Below, piece by piece: positions 1 through 5,444 of a stretch of 5,450 nucleotides of DNA. The DNA comes from Planctomycetota bacterium (GTDB taxonomy: Bacteria; Planctomycetota; B15-G4; JADJEK01), in the NCBI GenBank assembly GCA_016795255.1, contig JAEUIB010000391.1:1-5450 (forward strand), given 5' to 3'. Positions within the stretch are counted from its first letter, which is position 1, and each line of letters starts with the position of its first letter. Made by a program: the position numbers and the translations under genes. The notes under the pieces are model-generated. The model was not told the DNA's origin. It was given only the letters and a program-made list of their open reading frames with translations, and did not search any database.

Positions 1-390
1 GAGAGCGCCGGGGACGTCGCCGTGATGTTCGAGGGCAGCCCGGTGTTCGAACCGACTGCCGACTTCGACGGCAACGTGTTGCTCGAGTACCCGAAGGATC
101 GTCCGGCGCTGATGAGCGGATTCCTGCTCGGCGAGAAGCACCTCGAGGACGGCGCCGCGCTCGTCGATTGCGCGTACGGCGACGGCCGCGTCGTGCTGTT
201 CGGTTTCCGCCCTCAATGGCGCGGCCAATCGCACGGCACGTTCAAGCTCGTGTTCGACGCGTTGCTGTACGACGCGAGCCAGGCTCCGTCGAAGGACGCG
301 GCGACGTCGAAGTCCTCGGATGCGGAGCCGGCCGCCGAGCCGAAGTCCGGCCCACGCGACGGCGCGCGCGGCCGCACGGACAAGGACTGA
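1..390 (+). CDS. C-terminal part of a probable M14-like zinc carboxypeptidase (5' end outside window)
   Basis: The reading frame is open from base 1 to a TGA at 388-390, giving 129 residues of a protein that starts upstream. GTG and ATG codons at 22 and 25 are internal and have no Shine-Dalgarno, so I do not treat them as starts. The recognisable block is residues 62-90, with GRVVLFGFRPQ followed by a R-G-Q-S-H-G-T-F-K-L stretch. From memory this resembles the end of large secreted M14-family metallocarboxypeptidases of Acidobacteria and related phyla, which end with a beta-rich domain after the catalytic part. The zinc ligands would lie upstream, so the activity cannot be confirmed here. Residues from about 91 onward form a low-complexity, charged tail rich in Ala, Ser, Asp, Lys and Pro, probably disordered. 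The gene is followed by 87 nt of intergenic DNA. Another secreted-protein C-terminus is possible; the family call is moderate. Confidence 0.55.
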   Translation, partial: ESAGDVAVMFEGSPVFEPTADFDGNVLLEYPKDRPALMSGFLLGEKHLEDGAALVDCAYGDGRVVLFGFRPQWRGQSHGTFKLVFDALLYDASQAPSKDAATSKSSDAEPAAEPKSGPRDGARGRTDKD

Positions 391-408
391 CCGAGCGCAT
401 CGATCGAA

Positions 409-424
409 GATTTCGCGTGACGCG
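409..424 (+). promoter_or_regulatory. Shared leader element, copy 1: GATTT + CGCGTGACGCG palindrome
   Basis: The element consists of GATTT followed by CGCGTGACGCG at 414-424, an inverted repeat of two 5-bp arms around a single G. It lies 25 nt after the upstream stop codon, with exactly 53 nt between its last base and the ATG at 478. Related copies sit at 2107-2122 and 5427-5444. The copy before the second FG-GAP gene has the same 53-nt spacing. A role as operator, promoter part or start of the mRNA leader is inferred from this constant position. I see no convincing -35/-10 pair. Confidence 0.5.
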
Positions 425-438
425 AGCGCGGTCCCCCG

Positions 439-477
439 GATCGAGCCCTCCTTGGCCCGTTCCAGGGAGGTTCGATC
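439..477 (+). promoter_or_regulatory. Long hairpin sequestering the Shine-Dalgarno of the first FG-GAP gene
   Basis: Bases 439-455 pair with 462-477 around a 6-nt loop, CCCGTT (456-461). The stem has 16 pairs: 14 Watson-Crick, two G-U type (445/471 and 452/465), and one bulged C at 448. The Shine-Dalgarno AGGGAGG (464-470) lies wholly in the 3' arm, and the stem ends one base before the ATG at 478. There is no T-tract after it, so an intrinsic terminator is unlikely. Control of translation initiation by RNA folding is an inference. A DNA-level palindrome for a regulator is the alternative. Confidence 0.5.
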
Positions 478-2067
478 ATGCAACGCTCGACTTCGTCGAT
501 CTCGATCCGCGCGACCCGTGCGGCGCTCGCCACGTGGATCGTGGCGGCCTGCGCCACGCTCCCGGCCGCGAGCGCCGGTGACTTCAACGGCGACGGCTTC
601 GCCGACCTCGCCGTCGGCGTCTTCCTCGAGGACGTCGACGGCGTCGTGAACGCGGGCGCCCTGCAGATCTTCCCGGGCTCGCTGAGCGGGCCCGCGGTCG
701 CCAGCTCGATGCTCGTGACGCAAGCGACGCTCGGCCTCGTGCCGGAAGCCGAGGCCGGCTTCGGCATCGCCGTGACCTGGGGCGACTTCGACGGCGACGG
801 ATTCGACGATCTCGCGATCGGCGCACCGGGCGTCGCCGTGAAGGGACTCGTCGGCGCGGGTCGCGTGTACGTCGTGCGCGGTGGCGCCGGCGGGCTCGAC
901 TTCGTCAACGTGAAGGCGTTCGACCAGAACACGAAGGGCATCAAGGACAAGGTCGAGCGCAAGGCGAAGGGCGAGGTCACGTCGTCGGAGTTCTTCGGAT
1001 CCCGACTGGCGAGCGGCGACTTCGATGCCGACGGGTACGCCGACCTCGTGATCAGCGTCACCAGCGAACGCATCGGCAAGGCGGCGAGCGCGGGCGCGGC
1101 GCACGTGCTGTACGGCAGCGCGAGCGGTCTGACCGCGAAGCGGAATCAGTTCTGGCACCAGAACCGCAAAGGAGTGAAGGGCAAGTGCGTGACGAACGAC
1201 CGCTTCGGGACGAACCTCGCCGTCGGTGACCTCGACGGCGACGGGTTCGACGACCTCGCGATCACCGTCCCGAAGGAAATCGACGCGACGCCCGGAGTCG
1301 GCCGCGTCGCCGTGCTGTTCGGCAGCACGAAGGGCCTTCGAGCCAAGCGCAACCTCCTGCTGAAGCCCGGCACGGAGGCCGTACCGCTGACGACGGCCGT
1401 ATCGGACGACGGTCTCACGATCGCGTGCGCCGACTTCGACGGCGACCTCTACGACGACCTCGCGATCGGCGCGTACCACGAGCCGATCGTCGGCGGTGGC
1501 GACTCGCGCGGCGTCGTGTACGTCGTGCGCGGCAGTCCGATCGGCCCGGTGCCGGAGCTCACGAGCGCCTACTACCAAGGGGACGGCGTCGTGCCCGGGT
1601 CGCACGCGGACGACGAAGTGTTCGGAGGCGCGATCGCCGCCGCGGATTTCGACGGCGACGGGGACGACGATCTCGCGATCTCCGCGATCGGCGAGTCGTT
1701 CGTCGGTCTCGCGACCGGCCGCGTCACGGTCCTCTACTCATCGGGGTCGGGCGGATTGTCGAGCGCCGGAGCATCGACGTTCGACCAGGACACCGCGAAC
1801 GTGAACGACGTCGCGGAGGCCGAGGACCTGTTCGGCTACGGCCTCGTCGCGCTCGACAGCAACGGAGACGGTGCGGCCGATCTCGCGATCGGCATCCCCG
1901 GTGAGGACGTCGGCGCGGTCGTCGACGCCGGAGCGGTCGCGGTGCTGCTGTCCGCGATCGGAGTCGGCGTCACCTCGAGCGGCGACTCGTTCTTGCATCA
2001 GGACGTCGCGTTCGTCGACGGCGACTGCGGCCAGGGCGACTGGTTCGGCTTCCTGCTGCAGAACTGA
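478..2067 (+). CDS. Secreted seven-repeat FG-GAP (integrin-alpha-like) beta-propeller protein, paralog 1
   Basis: This 529-residue protein starts at ATG 478, seven nt after AGGGAGG (464-470). Residues 1-33 look like a Sec signal peptide: Arg-containing n-region, Ala-rich hydrophobic core, and an A-S-A cleavage motif before Gly34. The rest is seven FG-GAP repeats with calcium loops of type D-x-[DN]-x-D-G, beginning near residues 34, 102, 180, 250, 318, 389 and 459. Repeat 5 has Leu in place of the loop Gly (DFDGDLYDD). The chain ends in W-F-G-F-L-L-Q-N, an extra FG strand that can complete blade 1. All 16 lysines lie in residues 122-296. Cys237 and Cys317 are conserved in both paralogs downstream; Cys514 near the C-terminus is unique to this copy. 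FG-GAP propellers typically bind ligands or calcium outside the cytoplasm; the ligand here is unknown. There is no catalytic domain, anchor or sorting signal. It is the most divergent of the three and has its own leader. The family call is firm; the function is unknown. Confidence 0.92.
   Translation: MQRSTSSISIRATRAALATWIVAACATLPAASAGDFNGDGFADLAVGVFLEDVDGVVNAGALQIFPGSLSGPAVASSMLVTQATLGLVPEAEAGFGIAVTWGDFDGDGFDDLAIGAPGVAVKGLVGAGRVYVVRGGAGGLDFVNVKAFDQNTKGIKDKVERKAKGEVTSSEFFGSRLASGDFDADGYADLVISVTSERIGKAASAGAAHVLYGSASGLTAKRNQFWHQNRKGVKGKCVTNDRFGTNLAVGDLDGDGFDDLAITVPKEIDATPGVGRVAVLFGSTKGLRAKRNLLLKPGTEAVPLTTAVSDDGLTIACADFDGDLYDDLAIGAYHEPIVGGGDSRGVVYVVRGSPIGPVPELTSAYYQGDGVVPGSHADDEVFGGAIAAADFDGDGDDDLAISAIGESFVGLATGRVTVLYSSGSGGLSSAGASTFDQDTANVNDVAEAEDLFGYGLVALDSNGDGAADLAIGIPGEDVGAVVDAGAVAVLLSAIGVGVTSSGDSFLHQDVAFVDGDCGQGDWFGFLLQN
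916..957 (+). repeat. Conserved 42-bp block in blade 2-3 linker, copy 1
   Basis: This block encodes A-F-D-Q-N-T-K-G-I-K-D-K-V-E and is base-for-base identical to 4136-4177 in the third FG-GAP gene. The equivalent block in the second gene (2575-2616) differs at only two bases. The flanking DNA differs much more, so the identity is local. It may reflect gene conversion among the paralogs or strong constraint on this lysine-rich linker. Confidence 0.8.
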
Positions 2068-2068
2068 T

Positions 2069-2088
2069 GCCGTCCCGCTGCGGACGGC
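2069..2088 (+). terminator. GC-rich hairpin just after the first FG-GAP gene (terminator-like, no T-tract)
   Basis: GCCGTCC (2069-2075) and GGACGGC (2082-2088) form a perfect 7-bp stem with a 6-nt loop, CGCTGC, starting two bases after the TGA at 2065-2067. No run of T follows, so this is not a canonical intrinsic terminator. It could pause polymerase, assist Rho-dependent termination or protect the 3' end of the mRNA. The separate leader for the next gene is consistent with a transcript boundary here. Confidence 0.4.
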
Positions 2089-2106
2089 CCGCGCAGACTC
2101 GATCGA

Positions 2107-2122
2107 GAATCCTCGTGACGCG
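2107..2122 (+). promoter_or_regulatory. Shared leader element, copy 2
   Basis: GAATC followed by CTCGTGACGCG (2112-2122) differs from copies 1 and 3 by one base in the left palindrome arm. It is preceded by TCGATCGA, as copy 1 is. The gap from its last base to the ATG at 2176 is 53 nt, identical to copy 1, although most of the 53 bases have diverged. This constant geometry before two paralogous genes is the main evidence that it is functional. Confidence 0.5.
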
Positions 2123-2123
2123 C

Positions 2124-2173
2124 GTCGAAGCGTCCGGTTCTCGAGGGCGCCCATCCCTCGAGCCGGAGTCGAC
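2124..2173 (+). promoter_or_regulatory. Hairpin enclosing the Shine-Dalgarno of the second FG-GAP gene
   Basis: The inner stem CTCGAGGG (2140-2147) pairs perfectly with CCCTCGAG (2155-2162) around a 7-nt loop. It extends outward, across a 2-nt bulge, through TCCGG (2133-2137) with CCGGA (2163-2167), and then GTCGA (2124-2128) with TCGAC (2169-2173). That gives 18 pairs in three segments. The Shine-Dalgarno GGAG (2165-2168) is in the 3' arm, with three of its four bases paired. The stem ends two bases before the ATG at 2176. Its sequence is unlike the hairpin at 439-477 but its architecture is the same, which suggests a selected structure. Confidence 0.5.
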
Positions 2174-2175
2174 CC

Positions 2176-3717
2176 ATGCGCGTGCAGTTCTCGTGCCTCG
2201 TGGCCACCGTCATCACGCTGCGCGCGAGCCTCGGCGGTGACTTCAACGGCGATGGCTTCGAGGATCTCGCGGTCAGCGCGCACCTCGAGACGATTTCGGG
2301 CGTGGCGGAGGCGGGGAGCGTCCACGTCATCCCCGGCTCCGCGGGCGGCGCGGACACCGCGTCGGCGTTCCGCATCGACGCGATCATGCTCGGGGCGCTT
2401 CCCGAGCAGACGCTCGGCCTCGGCGCAGCATTGGCGTGGGGCGACTTCGATGGCGACGGCTTCGACGATCTCGCGATCGGTTCGCCCTCGGCCCACGTGA
2501 AGGGGTTGATCGGCGCAGGACGCGTCTTCGTCCTGCCCGGCGGCGCGTCGGGCTTCGACTTCGCGCGACTGCGCTCGTTCGACCAGAACTCGAAGGGCAT
2601 CAAGGACAAGGTCGAGTCGGACGGCACGCCCGGCCAGTCGTCCGATGCGTTCGGCGCGGAACTCGTGACCGGCGACTTCGACGGCAACGGCTTCGACGAT
2701 CTCGCGATCAATGCCGAGGCCGAGGCGATCGGCAAAGTGAAGGGGGCCGGCGCGGTCCACGTGCTCTACGGCAGCTCGATCGGGCTGCGGTCCAAGCGCA
2801 ATCAGTTCTGGCACCAGAACAGCGGCGGCATCAAGGACAAGTGTGAGAACGCCGAGCAGTGGGGTTCGCGCATGGCGGCGGGCGACCTCAACGGTGATGG
2901 GCGGGACGAACTCATCCTGTCGTGTCCGATGGAAGTCACGAGTTCGCCCGGGATCGGGCGCGCCGCGGTCCTGTTCGGCTCGAAGAAAGGCCTGCGCGCG
3001 AAAGGCAACCTCCTGCTGAAGCCCGAATCGGCGAGCGTTCCGCTGACCGACTTCGGCGCGCAGGGAGTGCCGACGCTCGCCTGCGGTGACTTCGACGGCG
3101 ACGGCTTCTTCGACCTGGCGATCGGGATGACCGGGATGTCGGCGGACATCAACGGCCTGCGACACGGCGTCGTCTACGTCGCGCGCGGATCGGCGACCGG
3201 ACCGGCGATCGTGATGGACTCGTTCGCGCAGGGCGTCGGCGGCGTTCCCGGCAGCGGAACGAACTTCGACGAGTTCGGCAGCGCCCTTTCGGTCGCGAAC
3301 TTCGACGGCGACGCGTGGGACGACCTCGCGATCGGGGCCTTCGGCGAAGCGCTTCCGGACGGGTACAGCGGCCGCGTGACGGTTCTGTACGGATCGGCCG
3401 CCGGGATCGGCGTCACCGGCGCCGACGTGTTCGACCAGAGCACGCCCGGGATCTCCGGGGTCTCGGAGGAGTTCGACCAATTCGGCAGCGCGATCGCCGG
3501 GGTCGACTTCGACGGCGACGGCGTCGCGGACCTCGCGGTGGGCGTTCCGTTCGAGGACCTCGGCGCCACGACCGACGCCGGAGCCCTGCACCTCTTGTTC
3601 GGAACGACCATCGCCGGGCTGACGACGGGCGGCAACGTGCTGCTCGATCAAGACAGCCCCGGCATCTTCGGCAGCGTCGGCACGGGTCACCAATTCGGTG
3701 GCGCGTTCGCGCAGTGA
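2176..3717 (+). CDS. Secreted seven-repeat FG-GAP beta-propeller protein, paralog 2
   Basis: This 513-residue protein starts at ATG 2176, seven nt after GGAG (2165-2168). Residues 1-20 form a short signal-like segment that places the mature N-terminus near Gly21. It is a weak signal peptide, because Arg16 interrupts the end of the hydrophobic core. Seven FG-GAP repeats follow, with calcium loops beginning near residues 21, 89, 166, 236, 304, 374 and 443. Repeat 6 is degenerate (NFDGDAWDD), losing the first Asp and the loop Gly, so that site may bind calcium poorly. The protein ends in Q-F-G-G-A-F-A-Q, an FG strand without a following GAP part. All 13 lysines lie in residues 109-282. Cys223 and Cys303 match cysteines in the other two paralogs, and Cys250 is shared with paralog 3. 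It has its own leader and is followed after 19 nt by paralog 3, so the two probably form an operon. Secretion and fold are well supported; the ligand is unknown. Confidence 0.92.
   Translation: MRVQFSCLVATVITLRASLGGDFNGDGFEDLAVSAHLETISGVAEAGSVHVIPGSAGGADTASAFRIDAIMLGALPEQTLGLGAALAWGDFDGDGFDDLAIGSPSAHVKGLIGAGRVFVLPGGASGFDFARLRSFDQNSKGIKDKVESDGTPGQSSDAFGAELVTGDFDGNGFDDLAINAEAEAIGKVKGAGAVHVLYGSSIGLRSKRNQFWHQNSGGIKDKCENAEQWGSRMAAGDLNGDGRDELILSCPMEVTSSPGIGRAAVLFGSKKGLRAKGNLLLKPESASVPLTDFGAQGVPTLACGDFDGDGFFDLAIGMTGMSADINGLRHGVVYVARGSATGPAIVMDSFAQGVGGVPGSGTNFDEFGSALSVANFDGDAWDDLAIGAFGEALPDGYSGRVTVLYGSAAGIGVTGADVFDQSTPGISGVSEEFDQFGSAIAGVDFDGDGVADLAVGVPFEDLGATTDAGALHLLFGTTIAGLTTGGNVLLDQDSPGIFGSVGTGHQFGGAFAQ
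2575..2616 (+). repeat. Conserved 42-bp block in blade 2-3 linker, copy 2
   Basis: This encodes S-F-D-Q-N-S-K-G-I-K-D-K-V-E. It differs from the blocks at 916-957 and 4136-4177 by two bases: T for G at the first position, and T for A in the Asn-Ser/Thr codon region. Each change alters one residue (Ala to Ser, Thr to Ser). Confidence 0.75.
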
Positions 3718-3720
3718 CCT

Positions 3721-3730
3721 GGAGCAGGAA
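3721..3730 (+). promoter_or_regulatory. Ribosome binding site that sets the start of the third FG-GAP gene
   Basis: GGAG (3721-3724) and AGGAA (3726-3730) precede the ATG at 3737 by 12 and 6 nt. An in-frame GTG at 3698 would overlap the end of the previous gene and add a polar N-terminus ahead of the signal peptide. The ATG at 3737 has the better Shine-Dalgarno and starts directly with an M-R-I-T signal peptide, parallel to the paralog start M-R-V-Q. Confidence 0.75.
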
Positions 3731-3736
3731 CCAACC

Positions 3737-5281
3737 ATGCGCATCACGTTCACGCTCGCCGCCTCGTTCGCACTCGCACTCCCGATGCTCGAGGCCGGCG
3801 ACTTCAACGGGGACGGGTTCGAGGACCTCGCGGTCGGCGCACCGACCGAGACCATCGGCGGTCTCGAAGATGCCGGTGCGGTGCACGTCATTCCGGGTTC
3901 GGCGAGCGGACCGAACCCTGCCGCCGCGCTCCGGATCGACGCGACCACCGTCGGCGCGGTGGCGGCGGATTCGGATCGCTTCGCGAACTCGCTGGCATGG
4001 GGCGACTTCAACGGGGACGGCTTCGACGACCTCGCGATCGGTTGCCGTCGTGCGAAGGTCGGCGCACTCACGTTCGCCGGCCGCGTCTACATCGTTCCAG
4101 GCGGCGTCGCGGGCTTCGACTTCTCGCAGGTGCGCGCGTTCGACCAGAACACGAAGGGCATCAAGGACAAGGTCGAGTCGGATGGATTCCCCGGGCAATC
4201 CGGCGAAGGATTCGGTGCTCGACTCGCGAGCGGTGACTTCGACGGCAACGGCTTCGACGACCTCGCGATCCAGGTGGATTCGGAACGGATCGGGAAGGTG
4301 AAGGGCGCAGGTGCGGTGCACGTGCTCTACGGCAGCGGCGTCGGCCTGCGCGCGAAGCGGAACCAGTTCTGGCACCAGAACAGCAAGGGCATCCAGGAGA
4401 AGTGCGAGGAGTACGAGTGGTTCGGCACCGGACTCGCGACGGGCGATCTGAACGGCGACGGCCGCGACGAGCTCGTCGTGTCGTGCCCAGGTGAGCAGAC
4501 CAGCCACCTGGGACGAGGTCGCGTCGCCGTTCTGTTCGGTTCGAAGAAGGGCCTGCGCGCGAAGGGCAATCGCCTGCTGATGCCGGATTCCGAGGCCATC
4601 CCGCTGACCGAGAACAGCGGGTGGAACACGCCGAAGCTCGCGTGTGGTGACTTCGACGGCGACGGGTTCATCGACATCGCGATCGGAATGACCAATGTGT
4701 CCGCCACCGTAGGCGGGTTGGCCCACGGCGCCGTGTTCATCGCCCGCGGTTCCGCGACCGGACCGACCTCCGGGCTCATGGACTCGTTCGCGCAAGGTGT
4801 CGGCGGCGTTCCCGGACTCGGTTCCGACTTCGACGCATTCGGCGCCACGCTCGCGGTCGGCGACTTCGACGGCGATGCTCGACACGACCTTGCGATCGCC
4901 GCGACCGGCGAAGCGATTCCGGATGACGCGTGCGGTCGCGTGACCGTGCTCTACGGCTCGATCGCCGGACTCGGCGTGACCGGCGTCGACGTCTTCGACC
5001 AAGGCACGGCGGGCATCGACGGCGTCCCCGAGCAATTCGACCAATTCGGGATCACGCTCGCGGGCGCCGACACCGACGGCGATGGAGCCGCCGAACTCGT
5101 CGTCGGCGTGCCGTTCGAAAATCTCGGCGGCGCGATCGACGCAGGCGCCTTCCACGTGATGTTCGGCTCGGCCATCGCGGGCCTCACGACGGCTGGGACC
5201 TTGCTCGTCGAACAAGACACGCCGGGAATCATCGGCGCGCCGGGCGACGACCACATGTTTGCCGGGTCCATCGCGCAGTGA
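3737..5281 (+). CDS. Secreted seven-repeat FG-GAP beta-propeller protein, paralog 3
   Basis: This 514-residue protein starts at ATG 3737, six nt after AGGAA. Residues 1-20 are a Sec signal peptide with an uninterrupted hydrophobic core (F-A-L-A-L-P-M-L), probably cut near Ala20-Gly21. Seven FG-GAP repeats have calcium loops beginning near residues 21, 89, 166, 236, 304, 375 and 444. The first five positions equal those of paralog 2, and the last two are shifted by one residue, so the two proteins are nearly co-linear. Repeat 6 (DFDGDARHD) lacks the loop Gly, and repeat 7 (DTDGDGAAE) ends in Glu. The C-terminus is M-F-A-G-S-I-A-Q, where the FG motif has become F-A. All 13 lysines lie in residues 107-300. 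Cys223, Cys250 and Cys303 match paralog 2. The 19-nt gap and absence of a leader palindrome suggest translation from the paralog 2 transcript. It is probably an exported calcium-dependent binding propeller with unknown ligand. Confidence 0.92.
   Translation: MRITFTLAASFALALPMLEAGDFNGDGFEDLAVGAPTETIGGLEDAGAVHVIPGSASGPNPAAALRIDATTVGAVAADSDRFANSLAWGDFNGDGFDDLAIGCRRAKVGALTFAGRVYIVPGGVAGFDFSQVRAFDQNTKGIKDKVESDGFPGQSGEGFGARLASGDFDGNGFDDLAIQVDSERIGKVKGAGAVHVLYGSGVGLRAKRNQFWHQNSKGIQEKCEEYEWFGTGLATGDLNGDGRDELVVSCPGEQTSHLGRGRVAVLFGSKKGLRAKGNRLLMPDSEAIPLTENSGWNTPKLACGDFDGDGFIDIAIGMTNVSATVGGLAHGAVFIARGSATGPTSGLMDSFAQGVGGVPGLGSDFDAFGATLAVGDFDGDARHDLAIAATGEAIPDDACGRVTVLYGSIAGLGVTGVDVFDQGTAGIDGVPEQFDQFGITLAGADTDGDGAAELVVGVPFENLGGAIDAGAFHVMFGSAIAGLTTAGTLLVEQDTPGIIGAPGDDHMFAGSIAQ
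4136..4177 (+). repeat. Conserved 42-bp block in blade 2-3 linker, copy 3
   Basis: Identical over all 42 bases to 916-957 in paralog 1, even though paralog 3 is overall closer to paralog 2, whose copy carries two differences. It encodes the K-G-I-K-D-K linker before blade 3. Confidence 0.8.
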
Positions 5282-5362
5282 CTTCACACCGTCCGATGTC
5301 GTCGATGGCACCGAGCCCGGAAGGACGGGAGGCCATCCACGGCCGCGTCGATGTGCGCTTCT

Positions 5363-5410
5363 GACGTCACCGCCATCGACGACCTGTTCGGCCTCGTGCT
5401 GCAGAAGTGA
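5363..5410 (+). pseudogene. Orphan 3' end of another FG-GAP paralog
   Basis: Read in frame to the TGA at 5408-5410, this encodes D-V-T-A-I-D-D-L-F-G-L-V-L-Q-K. It matches the end of paralog 1 (D-V-A-F-V-D ... W-F-G-F-L-L-Q-N) with a six-codon gap. Over the last 24 bases, 5387-5410 and 2044-2067 agree at 21 positions, including the stop. Upstream of 5363 there is no FG-GAP repeat, and the segment is separated from paralog 3 by that gene's own stop at 5279-5281 and about 80 nt. It therefore looks like the remnant of a deleted or recombined family member. It shares the frame of paralog 3, so readthrough would append it, but paralog 3 already ends with its own FG strand. A chance match is possible because the segment is short. 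Confidence 0.5.
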
Positions 5411-5426
5411 GCGATCGCGCTCCGAC

Positions 5427-5444
5427 GATTTTCCGCGTGACGCG
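5427..5444 (+). promoter_or_regulatory. Shared leader element, copy 3, pointing to a gene beyond the window
   Basis: GATTTTC followed by the perfect palindrome CGCGTGACGCG (5434-5444). It begins its palindrome core CGTGACGCG 25 nt after the TGA at 5408-5410, the same distance as copy 1 from its upstream stop. With the 53-nt spacing of copies 1 and 2, a start codon is predicted near 5498, outside the window. The rest of 5282-5450 holds no gene I can support. CCGTCC (5289-5294) and GGACGG (5323-5328) are complementary but 28 nt apart, too far for a convincing terminator. Confidence 0.45.

Noticed and set aside
439..477. Intrinsic terminator for the upstream peptidase-like gene
   Set aside because: The stem is strong, but no T-run follows and it ends directly at the next start codon with the Shine-Dalgarno inside it, so a translational role fits better.
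3698..3736. Upstream GTG start for the third FG-GAP gene
   Set aside because: It would overlap the previous gene and put 13 polar residues before the signal peptide. The ATG at 3737 has a good Shine-Dalgarno and matches the paralog's start.
1738..4071. A 777-codon open frame on the minus strand, and another of 632 codons at 3413-5311
   Set aside because: They are antisense to the FG-GAP genes and cross gene boundaries. They exist because GC-rich codon use and D-G-D-G repeats exclude stops on the opposite strand. Their translations show no signal, domain or plausible start, and they are rich in Arg, Asp, Glu and Val repeats typical of shadow frames.
478..5281. Repeated D-x-D-x-D-G coding units as a DNA tandem repeat or CRISPR-like array
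   Set aside because: The roughly 205-235-bp periodicity comes from protein repeats. The DNA units differ in length and sequence, and there are no identical repeats with unique spacers.
478..5281. A defence, secretion or biosynthetic system
   Set aside because: No enzyme, transporter, toxin, nuclease or regulator is encoded. The genes are three stand-alone exported propellers, and linking them to a named system would be guesswork.
5351..5410. A 19-codon ORF (M-C-A-S-D-V ...) as a small real gene
   Set aside because: No Shine-Dalgarno lies at a usable distance before ATG 5351, and the C-terminal half is better explained as a paralog remnant.
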